This document shows positions 15,842 through 24,757 of a stretch of 64,000 nucleotides of DNA, piece after piece. This stretch comes from Roseobacter sp. MED193 (GTDB taxonomy: Bacteria; Pseudomonadota; Alphaproteobacteria; Rhodobacterales; Rhodobacteraceae): positions 3,353,694-3,417,693 of the forward strand of contig NZ_CH902583.1 of NCBI RefSeq assembly GCF_000152965.1. The letters are read 5' to 3'. How positions within the stretch are numbered: position 1 is the stretch's first letter; each line of letters opens with the position of its first letter. Position numbers and translations under genes: made by a program. The notes below the pieces were generated by a model. That model searched no databases, was not told the origin of the DNA, and was given only the letters and a program-made list of their open reading frames with translations.

Positions 15842-18349
15842 ATGAAAACCCAAGTCAAAGCATTGGTTGTCGGCGGTGGCGCCGTTGGAACCTCAATCGC
15901 CTATCATCTGGCCAAAGCGGGTTGGGACGATGTCATGCTGATCGAGCGCGATGAGCTGACCTCCGGCTCAACCTGGCATGCTGCTGGCCTTTTGCCACTG
16001 TTTAACATGTCCTATGCGACCACTCACATTCACAAATACTCGGTCGATTTTTACAAGCAGCTGGAAGAAGAAACTGGCCTGAATGCCGGTTTTGCCGTGG
16101 TTGGGAACCTGCGCATGGCGCAAACCGAAGAGCGCATGGACGAGTATAAGCTCTATGCCTCCACAGCCGAAACCTGCGATGTTGATTACGAGTGGCTCAC
16201 GCCAGACCAGATCAAGGAGCGCTGGCCGCTGATCGAGACCTCCGATCTGAAGGGCGCAATTTACCATACAGAAGATGGCTACATTAACCCCGCCGATGTG
16301 ACACAGGCCATGGCCAAGGGGGCCCGCCAGCGTGGCGTCGAGATCGTGCGCAAGATGCAGGCGGATGCCTTCCATTGGACAGGCACCCACTGGGAAGTCA
16401 CCTGCACCAAGATGATCGAGAAGGGCGGCAACCTCATTCCGTCTGACGAGCAAGTTGTAATCACTGCCGAGCACGTCGTGACCGCTTCGGGTAACCACGC
16501 GCAGCGCACCGCCAAGATGCTGGGCATCAAGATGCCTGCGATCCCGGTCGAGCATACCTTCATTGTCATGGACAAAGATCCTGAGCTGGTCAAATGGCGC
16601 GAAGCTGGCAACCCTGAGCACCCCGTTGTGCGCGACGCTGACAACGAGTCTTATGCGCGCGAAGAGCGCGGCGGCTGGATCCTGGGGATCTATGAGCGCG
16701 GTGCGCCCGCACAGTTCGAGCACGGCGTGCCCGACAGTTTCCGCGCGGACCTGTTCCCACTGGATCTGGACCGGATCGCGGAACAGTATATGGCGATGGC
16801 GGAACGGGTGCCCTCCTGTGCTGACTCTGGCCTCAAGGACGACTTCAACGGCCCAATCTGCTACACCCCCGATGGTAACCCACTGGTCGGTCCGGCACCG
16901 GGCCTGCGCAACATGTGGCTGGCTGAGGGTTTCTCGTTTGGTATCACCGCAGCTGGCGGTACCGGCTATTACCTGGCGCAGATGATGGTAGATGGTGAAG
17001 CCGAGATCGACATGGCGAGCCTCGACCCCAAGCGGTATTCCTCCAACTGGATGACCACAGAATTTGCGGCCCGCAAAAACGAGGAGTGCTACGAGCACGT
17101 CTACATCCTGCACCACCCCGACGAGGAACGTCCTGCCGCGCGTCCATTGCGTACATCCCCTGCTTTTGACCGCCAAAAAGAGCGCGGTGCGCAATTTGGC
17201 TGGGTTAACGGCTGGGAACGCCCTAACTACTTTGGCCCCCTGGATGCGCCAGAAAACTTTGACCATGACGCGCGCTCCTTCCGCCGTGGCGGCTGGTGGC
17301 AATATGCCGTGGACGAGGCCAAGGCGATCCGGAATGGCGTCGGTCTGGTGGATGCCACCGCCTTTACCAAACATGTGGTCAAGGGCCCCGGTGCCACCCA
17401 GTTCCTGGATTGGTTCACCTGCAACAAACTGCCCAAGGTTGGCCGGATCAACCTGACCTATGCGCTGACCTCGGCGGGCACCACCCGCACCGAATACACC
17501 ATCGTGCGCAATGGTGAGAACAACTACTACCTGGTCTCGGCCGGGGCCTGGACCGAGTATGACGCCGACTTCCTGCGCAAGGCCGCTGAAGATAAGATGG
17601 AGGAATTCGGCTATATCGAGATCCAGGATGTCACCACCCAGTGGGGCGTCTTCGCCATCGCCGGGCCGAAATCCCGCGATGTGCTGAAAGAGGTGATCAA
17701 CGACGCCGATCCCGAAACCGCGCTCAGCAACAAGCGTTTCCCCTGGCTGTCGGCACGCCAGATTGAACTGGGCATGTGCCCCGTCAATGCGATCCGTGTG
17801 GCCTATACGGGTGAGCTGGGCTGGGAGCTGCACCACCCGATTGAGATGCAGAACTACCTGTTTGATCTGCTGGAAAAAGCCGGTGAAAAGCACGGCATGA
17901 AACTGGTTGGCGCCCGCGCGCAAAACTGGCTGCGGATGGAGAAAAGCTATCGCGCCTTTGGCACCGAACTGGGCCGCGATGCGACCCCCGCCGAGGCCGA
18001 TCTGCCACGCTTTATCGACCTCGAAAAAGACTTCCACGGCAAAGAGGCCATGATTGAAAAGGGCGTGCGGGTAAAATGCTGCACGCTGCTGATCGACGGT
18101 CCGAGCGATGCCGACCCCTGGGGTCGCGAGGCGCTCTATACCGAAGATGGCACACGCGTCGGGCGTTTGACCTCGGGTGGCTATTCGGTGGCCTTTGAGA
18201 AGAGCATCGGCATGGGCTACCTGCCGCCAGAGCTGACAGAAGAGGGCACCAAGCTGAAGGTGAAACTGCAGGATAAGCTGTGGGATGCCAAGGTCACCTG
18301 CGACAGCCCCTACGATCCGACCAATGCGACCATTCGCCAAAACGGCTAG
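15842..18349 (+). CDS. Dimethylglycine/sarcosine dehydrogenase-like FAD-GcvT fusion enzyme
   Basis: This 835-residue protein joins an N-terminal FAD-dependent DAO domain (VVGGGAVGTSIAYHLAKAG near residue 9, then GSTWHAAGLLPLF, where the family attaches FAD to a histidine) to a C-terminal GcvT-like folate domain (about 430-835, with FTKHVVKGPGATQFLDW and GELGWELHHPIEMQNYLF). The family oxidatively N-demethylates dimethylglycine or sarcosine and hands formaldehyde-level carbon to tetrahydrofolate. The ATG at 15842 is taken because GGAG precedes it and the FAD motif follows immediately. A strong terminator follows. No betaine genes are adjacent, although a Sox-type oxidase lies 30 kb away. Confidence 0.88.
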   Translation: MKTQVKALVVGGGAVGTSIAYHLAKAGWDDVMLIERDELTSGSTWHAAGLLPLFNMSYATTHIHKYSVDFYKQLEEETGLNAGFAVVGNLRMAQTEERMDEYKLYASTAETCDVDYEWLTPDQIKERWPLIETSDLKGAIYHTEDGYINPADVTQAMAKGARQRGVEIVRKMQADAFHWTGTHWEVTCTKMIEKGGNLIPSDEQVVITAEHVVTASGNHAQRTAKMLGIKMPAIPVEHTFIVMDKDPELVKWREAGNPEHPVVRDADNESYAREERGGWILGIYERGAPAQFEHGVPDSFRADLFPLDLDRIAEQYMAMAERVPSCADSGLKDDFNGPICYTPDGNPLVGPAPGLRNMWLAEGFSFGITAAGGTGYYLAQMMVDGEAEIDMASLDPKRYSSNWMTTEFAARKNEECYEHVYILHHPDEERPAARPLRTSPAFDRQKERGAQFGWVNGWERPNYFGPLDAPENFDHDARSFRRGGWWQYAVDEAKAIRNGVGLVDATAFTKHVVKGPGATQFLDWFTCNKLPKVGRINLTYALTSAGTTRTEYTIVRNGENNYYLVSAGAWTEYDADFLRKAAEDKMEEFGYIEIQDVTTQWGVFAIAGPKSRDVLKEVINDADPETALSNKRFPWLSARQIELGMCPVNAIRVAYTGELGWELHHPIEMQNYLFDLLEKAGEKHGMKLVGARAQNWLRMEKSYRAFGTELGRDATPAEADLPRFIDLEKDFHGKEAMIEKGVRVKCCTLLIDGPSDADPWGREALYTEDGTRVGRLTSGGYSVAFEKSIGMGYLPPELTEEGTKLKVKLQDKLWDAKVTCDSPYDPTNATIRQNG

Positions 18350-18375
18350 ATTTTTGGTCATATAATAAGAACGAA

Positions 18376-18408
18376 GCCTCGGCCCGAATGGTGCCGGGGC
18401 TTTTTCGT
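18376..18408 (+). terminator. Rho-independent terminator after the dimethylglycine dehydrogenase-like gene
   Basis: GCCTCGGC and GCCGGGGC pair (one G-U) around a CCGAATGGT-type loop and are followed at once by TTTTTCGTTTT. Confidence 0.85.
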
Positions 18409-18553
18409 TTTGGGCGACGTCGACAAATTTGCCGATGTGGGGCCGCGCGTGAAATGCGATTTCTTGCGTTTGGCCGCTCCTGTGGCTGTGCACATTGTTC
18501 TTTGGGAGCCGTTGATGGCCTGTAAGGCCGACGCGGAGCGCAACTATTCGCAG

Positions 18554-18577
18554 GTCATACCCCAAACGGGGTATGAC
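18554..18577. repeat. Perfect 10-bp inverted repeat
   Basis: GTCATACCCC (18554-18563), loop AAAC, GGGGTATGAC (18568-18577). It sits about 260 bp upstream of the RTX gene with no T-run on either side. Its function is unknown. Confidence 0.65.
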
Positions 18578-18790
18578 ACCCGATTTTGATCCCAGTTAAG
18601 TGTACGGGATTTCTGCCGGGGGGAGCGCACGTGCATTTATGATATTCAGTTTGGCATTTTTGTGCGGCTGCTCGTGCAGGGGGGGTCCCCGTTCTGGCAA
18701 TGCACTTTGCGATCTATTCAGCTTTCAGCGCGTCGGCTCATTGCATTCGCACAGCCCACTTAGGCGCATTCATTTTTCGGACCTTTTTTG

Positions 18791-18804
18791 CCCCGCTAGC
18801 GGGG
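18791..18804. repeat. 14-bp palindrome in the RTX leader
   Basis: CCCCGCTAGCGGGG is a perfect palindrome 31 bp before the RTX start codon, preceded by a run of six T. It could be a regulator site or a mark in the untranslated leader. Confidence 0.6.
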
Positions 18805-18835
18805 ACGACATGCAATATCTCAAAGGGGCATTTCA

Positions 18836-20983
18836 ATGACCAGCTACCTCGTCACATCAGACACTTCGGTTAAACGGACCATCTCAGCAGGCGGCGACTA
18901 TTACTACCTCAAAGAGGAGGTGCTACATTTTGGGAGTGAAACGACTGGTCTTGTCCAAGTCAGTGGTGCGGATGCGCGTCGTAATATCAACGTCGATGGC
19001 ACCCTGGTGAATACTGATGGGGCGGCAATCTTTGGCGGCACGACCACACATGTCTTTGTCACGGTTTCCGACACTGGTCGCGTCCAGAGCTTGGACATGG
19101 CGGGAAGGGAGAACGGTATTGAACTGGGTGGGAATTACGCGGTTATCACCAACAACGGTGAAATCACCGGGTATAATGGGGTTGAGTTAGGTGGTGAGGA
19201 CGCAATTATCACCAACACCGGTCTTATCACCGGCGTGGGTACCACGACTTCCTCGACGGTGGGTGTCTTGGTTACTGGAGAAGATGCAGAACTGACCAAT
19301 TCTGGAACCATTTCGGGGTCTACGGCAGTCTCCCTGGGAGGGGACTTTTCAATTGTTAATTCTGGGAGTCTCCTGGGAGATAGATATGGCGTTAGAAACA
19401 CAGGAACTTCCAGTTTTTCCGATGGCGATCTGATCAACACCGGTCTTATCTCTACCGCGGACGGCGTCGCTTACCTGGGGAATAGCTACAGGGATACCAT
19501 TTGGAACAGTGGGGAAATGGTGGGGGCGATCAGCCTGAATGACGGTACGGACGAGGTGACCAACACTGGGGAAATCATAGGGAATATCAGCTTTGGCAGT
19601 GAGAATTGCACGCAAGATAGCCTTCAAAACCTAGGCGGCACTATTATTGGCAACATATCCTTTGGGACGCGCAGTGTTTCTGTAGATGTCGTGAATTCCG
19701 GCACGATCAAGGGGAATATCTATTTTGGATCGGAGACCAGTGCCTTCGATTCCGTCGAGAATAGCGGTCAAATTTTTGGCAATGTCCGTTTTTCCACTGG
19801 TCGTGATACCTATACCGCCAGTGGAACTGGCTATGTTTCCGGCACTGTTTATGGCGGCGGTGGCAGCGACGAAATGTATGGCGCCGACCAGAATGACACT
19901 TTCTCCGGCGACGAGGGAAATGACCAACTCTTTGGTCGCGGCGGGAACGATACCCTGTCTGGTGGCGACGGGGTTGACACTCTCGATGGGGGCGCTGGCG
20001 ACGACAGCCTAAGCGGTGGCAACCACAATGACCTTCTTAATGGCGGCGCCGGGGATGACAGCCTGTCAGGCGAGGACGGTATTGATAGGCTGATAGCGGG
20101 CTCTGGCGATGACAGCCTGTCTGGCGGAGTAGGGGATGACGTCCTCAACGGAGGGGCCGGTGACGACATCTTGCTCGGCGGGGATGGCGATGACATTCAT
20201 GTGGGTGGCGCTGGCGATGACAATCTGGACGGAGGGGCCGGCAGCGAATGGCTAGGCGGCGGGACCGGCAATGACAGCCTGTCTGGTGGCGACGACAATG
20301 ACACCCTCTCTGCGGGTTCTGGCGACGATCTGGCGAACGGTGATGCTGGCAACGATATTGTGAGCGGCGGCTCTGGCAATGATACACTGTCTGGTGGTCT
20401 TGGAAATGACTTGCTGTATGGCGGTCAGGACGATGACACCATGAATGGCGACGACGGCAATGACGTGATGCGAGGGCAGGCCGGCGACGACGACATGGAC
20501 GGTGGTGCTGGTGCAGATTCAATGTTTGGCGGCACAGGACAGGATAACATGTTCGGCAGCAGTGGAAATGATGAACTGCATGGGTATTCTGGCGATGATC
20601 AGCTGCTTGGCGGTGCTGGCAGAGATATGCTGTTTGGCGGTTCTGGGGACGACATCCTTGTAGGTGGTTATGGTCGGGATACCATGAGTGGCGGCAGCGG
20701 AGAGGATGTCTTTGTGTTCCTGTCGGCGGGGGAAAGCACCTTTTCTCAGACGGATCTGATCGAGGATTTTGAAACGGGCGTGGATCGGATCGACCTTTCC
20801 AACATGGCCGATTTTGATTTTATCTCTACAGATAGTTTTTCAGGCACCGGTGCCGAGGTAGGCTACCTGACCACGGCATCCGGGGTCAGGATCGTGGTGG
20901 ACATCAACGGCGATGGTGTCGCTGATATGCGGGTGAATTTGAACGATGTCAGCATTCTGACGGAGGCCGATTTCCTGCTCTAG
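18836..20983 (+). CDS. RTX-type calcium-binding secreted protein with N-terminal beta-helix-like repeats
   Basis: This 715-residue protein has two repeat regions. Residues about 90-330 hold imperfect NNGEITG/NTGLITG/NSGTISG-type repeats (about 20-30 residues apart), as expected for a right-handed beta-helix stalk. Residues about 340-625 hold many GGxGxD nonapeptides (GGAGDDSLSGG, GGSGNDTLSGG), the calcium-binding beta-roll of RTX proteins. The C-terminus (ESTFSQTDLIEDFETGVDRIDLSNM onwards) resembles the serralysin-like C-terminal domain and should act as an uncleaved type I secretion signal. No enzymatic domain is seen, so an adhesin or surface layer role is likely. No TISS genes are adjacent. 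Confidence 0.87.
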   Translation: MTSYLVTSDTSVKRTISAGGDYYYLKEEVLHFGSETTGLVQVSGADARRNINVDGTLVNTDGAAIFGGTTTHVFVTVSDTGRVQSLDMAGRENGIELGGNYAVITNNGEITGYNGVELGGEDAIITNTGLITGVGTTTSSTVGVLVTGEDAELTNSGTISGSTAVSLGGDFSIVNSGSLLGDRYGVRNTGTSSFSDGDLINTGLISTADGVAYLGNSYRDTIWNSGEMVGAISLNDGTDEVTNTGEIIGNISFGSENCTQDSLQNLGGTIIGNISFGTRSVSVDVVNSGTIKGNIYFGSETSAFDSVENSGQIFGNVRFSTGRDTYTASGTGYVSGTVYGGGGSDEMYGADQNDTFSGDEGNDQLFGRGGNDTLSGGDGVDTLDGGAGDDSLSGGNHNDLLNGGAGDDSLSGEDGIDRLIAGSGDDSLSGGVGDDVLNGGAGDDILLGGDGDDIHVGGAGDDNLDGGAGSEWLGGGTGNDSLSGGDDNDTLSAGSGDDLANGDAGNDIVSGGSGNDTLSGGLGNDLLYGGQDDDTMNGDDGNDVMRGQAGDDDMDGGAGADSMFGGTGQDNMFGSSGNDELHGYSGDDQLLGGAGRDMLFGGSGDDILVGGYGRDTMSGGSGEDVFVFLSAGESTFSQTDLIEDFETGVDRIDLSNMADFDFISTDSFSGTGAEVGYLTTASGVRIVVDINGDGVADMRVNLNDVSILTEADFLL
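19855..20720 (+). repeat. RTX nonapeptide-coding repeat tract
   Basis: Imperfect 27-bp coding repeats for GGxGxDxLx nonapeptides fill this part of the RTX gene. Arrays like this change length by recombination. Confidence 0.85.
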
Positions 20984-21007
20984 GCCGATCCGGCTAGCCC
21001 TTCGATA

Positions 21008-21049
21008 GAACAGCCTGCTCCCAGGGATCGTGTTTGGGGCGGGCTGTTC
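21008..21049. terminator. Hairpin between the convergent RTX and carboxymuconolactone-decarboxylase genes
   Basis: GAACAGCCTGCTCCC (21008-21022) pairs with GGGGCGGGCTGTTC (21036-21049), with wobbles, between two convergent stop codons. The placement suggests a bidirectional terminator, although flanking T-tracts are poor. Confidence 0.55.
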
Positions 21050-21088
21050 CTGAATCGGGGTGTATTGTCGACGGCTGTTAGCTGCCTG

Positions 21089-21427
21089 TTAGCCACCTGT
21101 GAGTTCATCAAAACAGGTGAGCGCCTTGGCGGCATACATCATAGCGGGGCCTCCCCCCATCTGGATTGACATCGCCAGCACATCAGAGACTTCTTCGCGG
21201 GTGGCGCCGGCCTTGACCAGGGTTTCCACATGCAACCCGATGCAATCGTCACAGCGCACCGCAACTGCAATCCCCAGAGCGACAAACTCTTTGTGCTTGA
21301 ACTCTAACACGCCGCCTTGTTTTACGGATTTTCCCAGCGCGCCAAAGGCCTGCGCCGTGTCGGGAATAGCCTTGTTGAGAGTGCGTAACCCCTGACGGGT
21401 GTCATCCAGTTTGGTTTGCCAGTCCAT
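21089..21427 (-). CDS. Carboxymuconolactone decarboxylase / AhpD-like protein
   Basis: This 112-residue all-helical protein carries the AhpD-type redox motif CDDCIGLHVETLVKAGAT, a CxxC followed three residues later by His, and the family ending MGGGPAMMYAAKALTCFDEL. Members act as alkylhydroperoxidases or decarboxylases and usually form trimers or hexamers. The conserved cysteine pair favours a redox function. It stands alone, and the substrate is unknown. Confidence 0.85.
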   Translation of the reverse strand: MDWQTKLDDTRQGLRTLNKAIPDTAQAFGALGKSVKQGGVLEFKHKEFVALGIAVAVRCDDCIGLHVETLVKAGATREEVSDVLAMSIQMGGGPAMMYAAKALTCFDELTGG

Positions 21428-21540
21428 TTCATACCCTTCGATAAATATTCCATTTACCGAAGATGTAGGCGTCTCCTGTTTTCCAATCCTTGATCTAGGT
21501 CATGGGAAACAGGCATGGAGACATCAAGAAGCCAGCGGGT

Positions 21541-22200
21541 CTAGGGCGCATCTTTGCTAAAGACAAACGCAAGATTATTGGCCGGCATTTCGATGACTTG
21601 AACCGGGGTGAGCCCTTTGGTCTCAGCCCAGTCCAAAATGTCGAAATCATCCTTGTAGCCGATCTTTGGGTCATGCGCTTGCAGGGAGGCATGAAACCTC
21701 TCGTCGCCGGGGCTGGTCAGCTCTCCTCCGCGCGAGAAGGGGCCGTAAAGAACCAAACGGCCACCGGGAGCCAGCGCATGTGCCGCCTCGCGGATCAGGC
21801 ACTGCGCCTCAGCTGTGCTGATCAGGTGGAGCAGGTTTGACAACACAATGAGGTCTTTGGGATCCTGCGCTGCCCCCCAGCCCGCGGAAGTGGCATCCAG
21901 AGTTTCGGCCGGACGCACATTGTTGAGCTCCGCTTCTGCCACGTAGGCGTCAATGCTCTGCAGTCGGCTCAGATCCGCTTCAGTGGGCTGCCAGCTGAAC
22001 TGGGGCAGGCGGGCCGCATAGCCGGTCACATGTTGCCCTGTGCCACTGGCCAGTTCCAGCGCAGCGCCACCGGAGGCGGGGGCAACTTGTTCTAGCAGAT
22101 CGCACAACACTTCCTGATTGCGCTCAGCCGATGGGGCGAAGAGTTTGCCGCCATCAGAATTGGCAATTGAGGCAGTGCCTGGAACGGATCGAACAGGCAT
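21541..22200 (-). CDS. DUF938 family, putative SAM-dependent methyltransferase
   Basis: This 219-residue protein has the class I methyltransferase SAM-binding motif in ALELASGTGQHVTGYAARLP and motif II/III stretches LIVLSNLLHLIS and LAPGGRLVLYGPF. The N-terminal FAPSAERNQEVLCDLL is typical of DUF938. Its start ATG (22200) overlaps the stop of the upstream oxidase gene (TGATG), so it is translationally coupled as the last gene of the 24223-21541 operon. The methyl acceptor is not known for the family. Confidence 0.82.
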   Translation of the reverse strand: MPVRSVPGTASIANSDGGKLFAPSAERNQEVLCDLLEQVAPASGGAALELASGTGQHVTGYAARLPQFSWQPTEADLSRLQSIDAYVAEAELNNVRPAETLDATSAGWGAAQDPKDLIVLSNLLHLISTAEAQCLIREAAHALAPGGRLVLYGPFSRGGELTSPGDERFHASLQAHDPKIGYKDDFDILDWAETKGLTPVQVIEMPANNLAFVFSKDAP

Positions 22201-23279
22201 CAACGCAGCCTTTCTGGGGAGAGGGAGGCGCGCGTCGCCGCATCCAGTTCTGAGACGCGTCCACCGACCAGATCTGCCAGCAGCTGCGCTGCCGCTGGCG
22301 CGGTTTGAAACCCATAGCCGCCCTGCGCCGCACACCAGATAAAATCAGACTCATCTGGGTCTGGGCCCAGGACCAAGCTGCCATCGGGAGAGAAGCTGCG
22401 CAGCCCCGCCCAGTTGCTCTCAACTCGGGTCACAGGGGTGGTGACCATCTCTTCATAGCGCGCCAGCCCTTCCGCCAGAACCATGTCGTCGGCATAGGCG
22501 TCATGGGGGGCAACAAGATCGGCATCTGCGGGGGAAACCAGCAGTTTGCCTGCATCGGGCTTTGCGTACCAGCTCTCGCCGACGCCCATCAGCATCGGCC
22601 ATTGGGTTACGTCGTTTCCACCGGGGGCGGGTAAACGCGCCATAGAACGGCGGCGCGGCGCAATGCCAATCGGTTCAACACCCGCCATGGCAGCAATTTC
22701 ATCGACCCAGGCACCAGCTGCATTGACGAGCTGTTTGGTGACATAGGCCTCGCCACCTGCCTCAACCTGCCAGGCACCTGCTTCGCGACGGATCGCGGTT
22801 ACCTTTGCACGGGTGACGACACTCCCCCCGGCCGCGCGGGCCACCTTGGCAAAATCCTGGATCATTCGGTCCGTATCGAGATCCTGCGCCGCCTCATGCA
22901 ACCCGGCATGGGTGACGGTGTTGGCGTTCAGGATTGGCACGCGCTGTAGCGCTTCGGCAAAGCTGATCTCGTCAAGGTGCAACTCCTTGATGTCATCGCG
23001 AAACTGCTGTTCCTGTCCGGGGCCTGCGACCAGCATAAACCCGCGTGGCGTCAGGTAGCCGCCATGAGCAGTGCTGTGATAGTCGGCGCTGGCCCTGTTC
23101 AATGCGACGACCGGAGCAGGGCCGTAGTTTTCCTCAAACATGGCTGCAGAGCGTCCTGAGGCGTGATAGCCAAGCGCCTCTTCCATCTCCAGAAGCACCA
23201 CCTGTCCCAGCTCTGACAGGCGGGCAGCAGCGCTGGCGCCGGCGATACCGCCGCCAATGATCAGAAAGTCACACTTCAT
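22200..23279 (-). CDS. FAD-dependent amine/amino-acid oxidoreductase (DAO family, D-arginine dehydrogenase-like)
   Basis: This 359-residue DAO-fold enzyme starts with the FAD-binding motif FLIIGGGIAGASAAARLSELG and has the family loop YHASGRSAAMFEENYGP, seen in D-arginine dehydrogenase-like flavoproteins. The C-terminal NWAGLRSFSPDGSLVLGPDP and AQGGYGFQTAPAAAQLLADL close the FAD site. Such enzymes oxidise D-amino acids or glycine-like amines and feed electrons to the respiratory chain. It is coupled on both sides: ATGA overlap with the aldo/keto reductase gene upstream and TGATG with DUF938 downstream. Confidence 0.83.
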   Translation of the reverse strand: MKCDFLIIGGGIAGASAAARLSELGQVVLLEMEEALGYHASGRSAAMFEENYGPAPVVALNRASADYHSTAHGGYLTPRGFMLVAGPGQEQQFRDDIKELHLDEISFAEALQRVPILNANTVTHAGLHEAAQDLDTDRMIQDFAKVARAAGGSVVTRAKVTAIRREAGAWQVEAGGEAYVTKQLVNAAGAWVDEIAAMAGVEPIGIAPRRRSMARLPAPGGNDVTQWPMLMGVGESWYAKPDAGKLLVSPADADLVAPHDAYADDMVLAEGLARYEEMVTTPVTRVESNWAGLRSFSPDGSLVLGPDPDESDFIWCAAQGGYGFQTAPAAAQLLADLVGGRVSELDAATRASLSPERLR

Positions 23280-24223
23280 GCGCCCAACTCCTGTTCTTCT
23301 AGCCTGTCTGTCGCCGGCGCCGGGCGCGGGCTGAGCGCGGAAATCTGTTCATAAAGCCCAGCATCCATTTTGAAGTCCAGGGCGGCCAATGAGGGCGCAA
23401 TTTGTTCAGCGGTGCGCCCTGAAATGATCGGCATCGGGGTCGCGGGATGGGCTGCTGCCCAGGCCACGGCCAATGTTGCCGGGGAGAGACCCAGTTCCGC
23501 TGCCAAGGCGCTGAGCCCCTTGGCGGTGTCATGCATCCATTCTTGCCCATAGCGGCTGTTGTAGCGGGCGTCTTCGCTGAGCCGGCCCTCTCCTCCTGTG
23601 GCATATTTTCCGGTGAGCAGACCGCCGCCAAGGGGGGAGTATGGGGCAATGGCGATATTTTGATCGGCGCACATCGGCAGGATCTCGACCTCGGCCTGAC
23701 GTTTTACCAACGAGTACATCGGCTGCAGGATATCCGTCGCAAACCCGAGATCAGCTCCCAGCATCTGGGCCTTCATCACCTGCCAGGCGGCAAAGTTTGA
23801 CAGGCCTATGTAACGGATATCCCCGGCCTCTTTGCGGGAGCCAAACCACGTGAGGGTTTCACGCAGATCGGTTTGGTCATCAAAGCGATGCAGATAAAGA
23901 ATATCGATGAAGTCCAGCCCAAGCCGCTTGCGGCTGGTGTCGAACTGCGCCTGCATGTTCTCAGCCCCGGCGCCGCCCGTATAGCCAACCTTGCTGGCAA
24001 TGATTAGCTTGTCCCGCTCACCTTTGATGAGGTTACCCAGGATCTCTTCGCTGCGGCCATCTGTGTAGACCCAGGCGGTGTCAAAATGGGTGATGCCCGC
24101 CGCCCGGCAGGCGGCATAGATTTCGGCGGATTGTGCCGCATCCGCACGGCCACCAAACTGCATGGTGCCAAAGGCAAAACGGCTGGCAGGGGTTCCATCG
24201 GGGGAGGTCAGTATTTGTGTCAT
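23276..24223 (-). CDS. Aldo/keto reductase
   Basis: This 315-residue NADPH-dependent oxidoreductase is a TIM barrel with the AKR catalytic elements: FDTAWVYTDGRSEEILG (catalytic Asp and Tyr), IIASKVGYTG (Lys) and DILYLHRFDD (His). The cofactor region is APYSPLGGGLLTGKY and the C-terminal PIISGRTAEQIAPSLAAL. The ATG at 24223 is preferred to an in-frame start at 24244 because AGGTTG precedes it and the AKR fold starts right after. It heads the three-gene operon. The carbonyl substrate is unknown. Confidence 0.88.
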   Translation of the reverse strand: MTQILTSPDGTPASRFAFGTMQFGGRADAAQSAEIYAACRAAGITHFDTAWVYTDGRSEEILGNLIKGERDKLIIASKVGYTGGAGAENMQAQFDTSRKRLGLDFIDILYLHRFDDQTDLRETLTWFGSRKEAGDIRYIGLSNFAAWQVMKAQMLGADLGFATDILQPMYSLVKRQAEVEILPMCADQNIAIAPYSPLGGGLLTGKYATGGEGRLSEDARYNSRYGQEWMHDTAKGLSALAAELGLSPATLAVAWAAAHPATPMPIISGRTAEQIAPSLAALDFKMDAGLYEQISALSPRPAPATDRLEEQELGA

Positions 24224-24362
24224 GCGGGCAACCTGCCACGCCATTGTCAGAGGGGAAAGAGCGAAGATGCTCTTGTGGGGAGAGGAGGCAAAGAAGAACG
24301 GAAAGGAGGTCGTTCTAGCAAGAACAGGGGCTGCTTTGATTCCTAAATACCCTTTATTCTAT

Positions 24363-24596
24363 TTACAAAGTTGAGATGTATGATCGGATCAAATAGATAC
24401 AAAGACTGGCTGGAGTGACGACTTTCAATAGCCACCACTGGCGCGAACTCAGAGCACCAGTGGCAAAGAAATACCAGTTAACTGTTGTGTATGATAAGAT
24501 GGTAATATTCGAAAATAAAAGGATATTCGGACCCCCGACAGAAAATCCAAGTATGGCGCATAACGCGATTACCCCAAGTTCCCTGTCGTTTCTCAC
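24363..24596 (-). CDS. Small hypothetical membrane protein
   Basis: This 77-residue frame begins with GTG at 24596, preceded by GAGGA 7 bases upstream, a good ribosome site. The product has three probable membrane spans (about residues 7-25, 29-47 and 53-74) with few charges, including VGGPNILLFSNITILSY and LLKVVTPASLCIYLI. The segment is more AT-rich than its neighbours, which may mean transfer or decay. I recognise no family. It could be the remnant of a longer membrane protein. Confidence 0.5.
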   Translation of the reverse strand: MRNDRELGVIALCAILGFSVGGPNILLFSNITILSYTTVNWYFFATGALSSRQWWLLKVVTPASLCIYLIRSYISTL

Positions 24597-24735
24597 CGGT
24601 ATTTCCTCAGACGATCAATTTTATAACTCAGGCGAAATTTCCATGTAAGTCTGTCAAAATCAAGCTCTCAGAGCTGTTTCGTGTTGTCCACTCAGCTGGC
24701 ATTCAATGATCGAAACTCTCAGGTTTTGCACGCAT

Positions 24736-24757
24736 TGCCAAAGCCTAAGCTTTGGCA
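24736..24757. repeat. 9-bp inverted repeat
   Basis: TGCCAAAGC and GCTTTGGCA are separated by CTAA. A second GC-rich stem begins in the next base. The role is unknown. Confidence 0.55.

Larger units (their letters stand above)
18350..18835. other. Gene-free region upstream of the RTX gene
   Basis: These 486 bp hold a terminator (18376-18408) and two perfect inverted repeats (18554-18577 and 18791-18804), each listed separately. I found no credible gene. The AT-rich segment around 18640-18790 probably holds the RTX promoter and a long leader. Confidence 0.6.

Noticed and set aside
15968-18565. Very long open frame opposite the dimethylglycine dehydrogenase-like gene
   Set aside because: It is antisense to a clear enzyme gene, has no family character, and results from third-codon GC bias.
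19855-20720. Regular 27-bp repeats, considered as a CRISPR or satellite
   Set aside because: They are in-frame RTX nonapeptide codons with no conserved repeat/spacer pattern.
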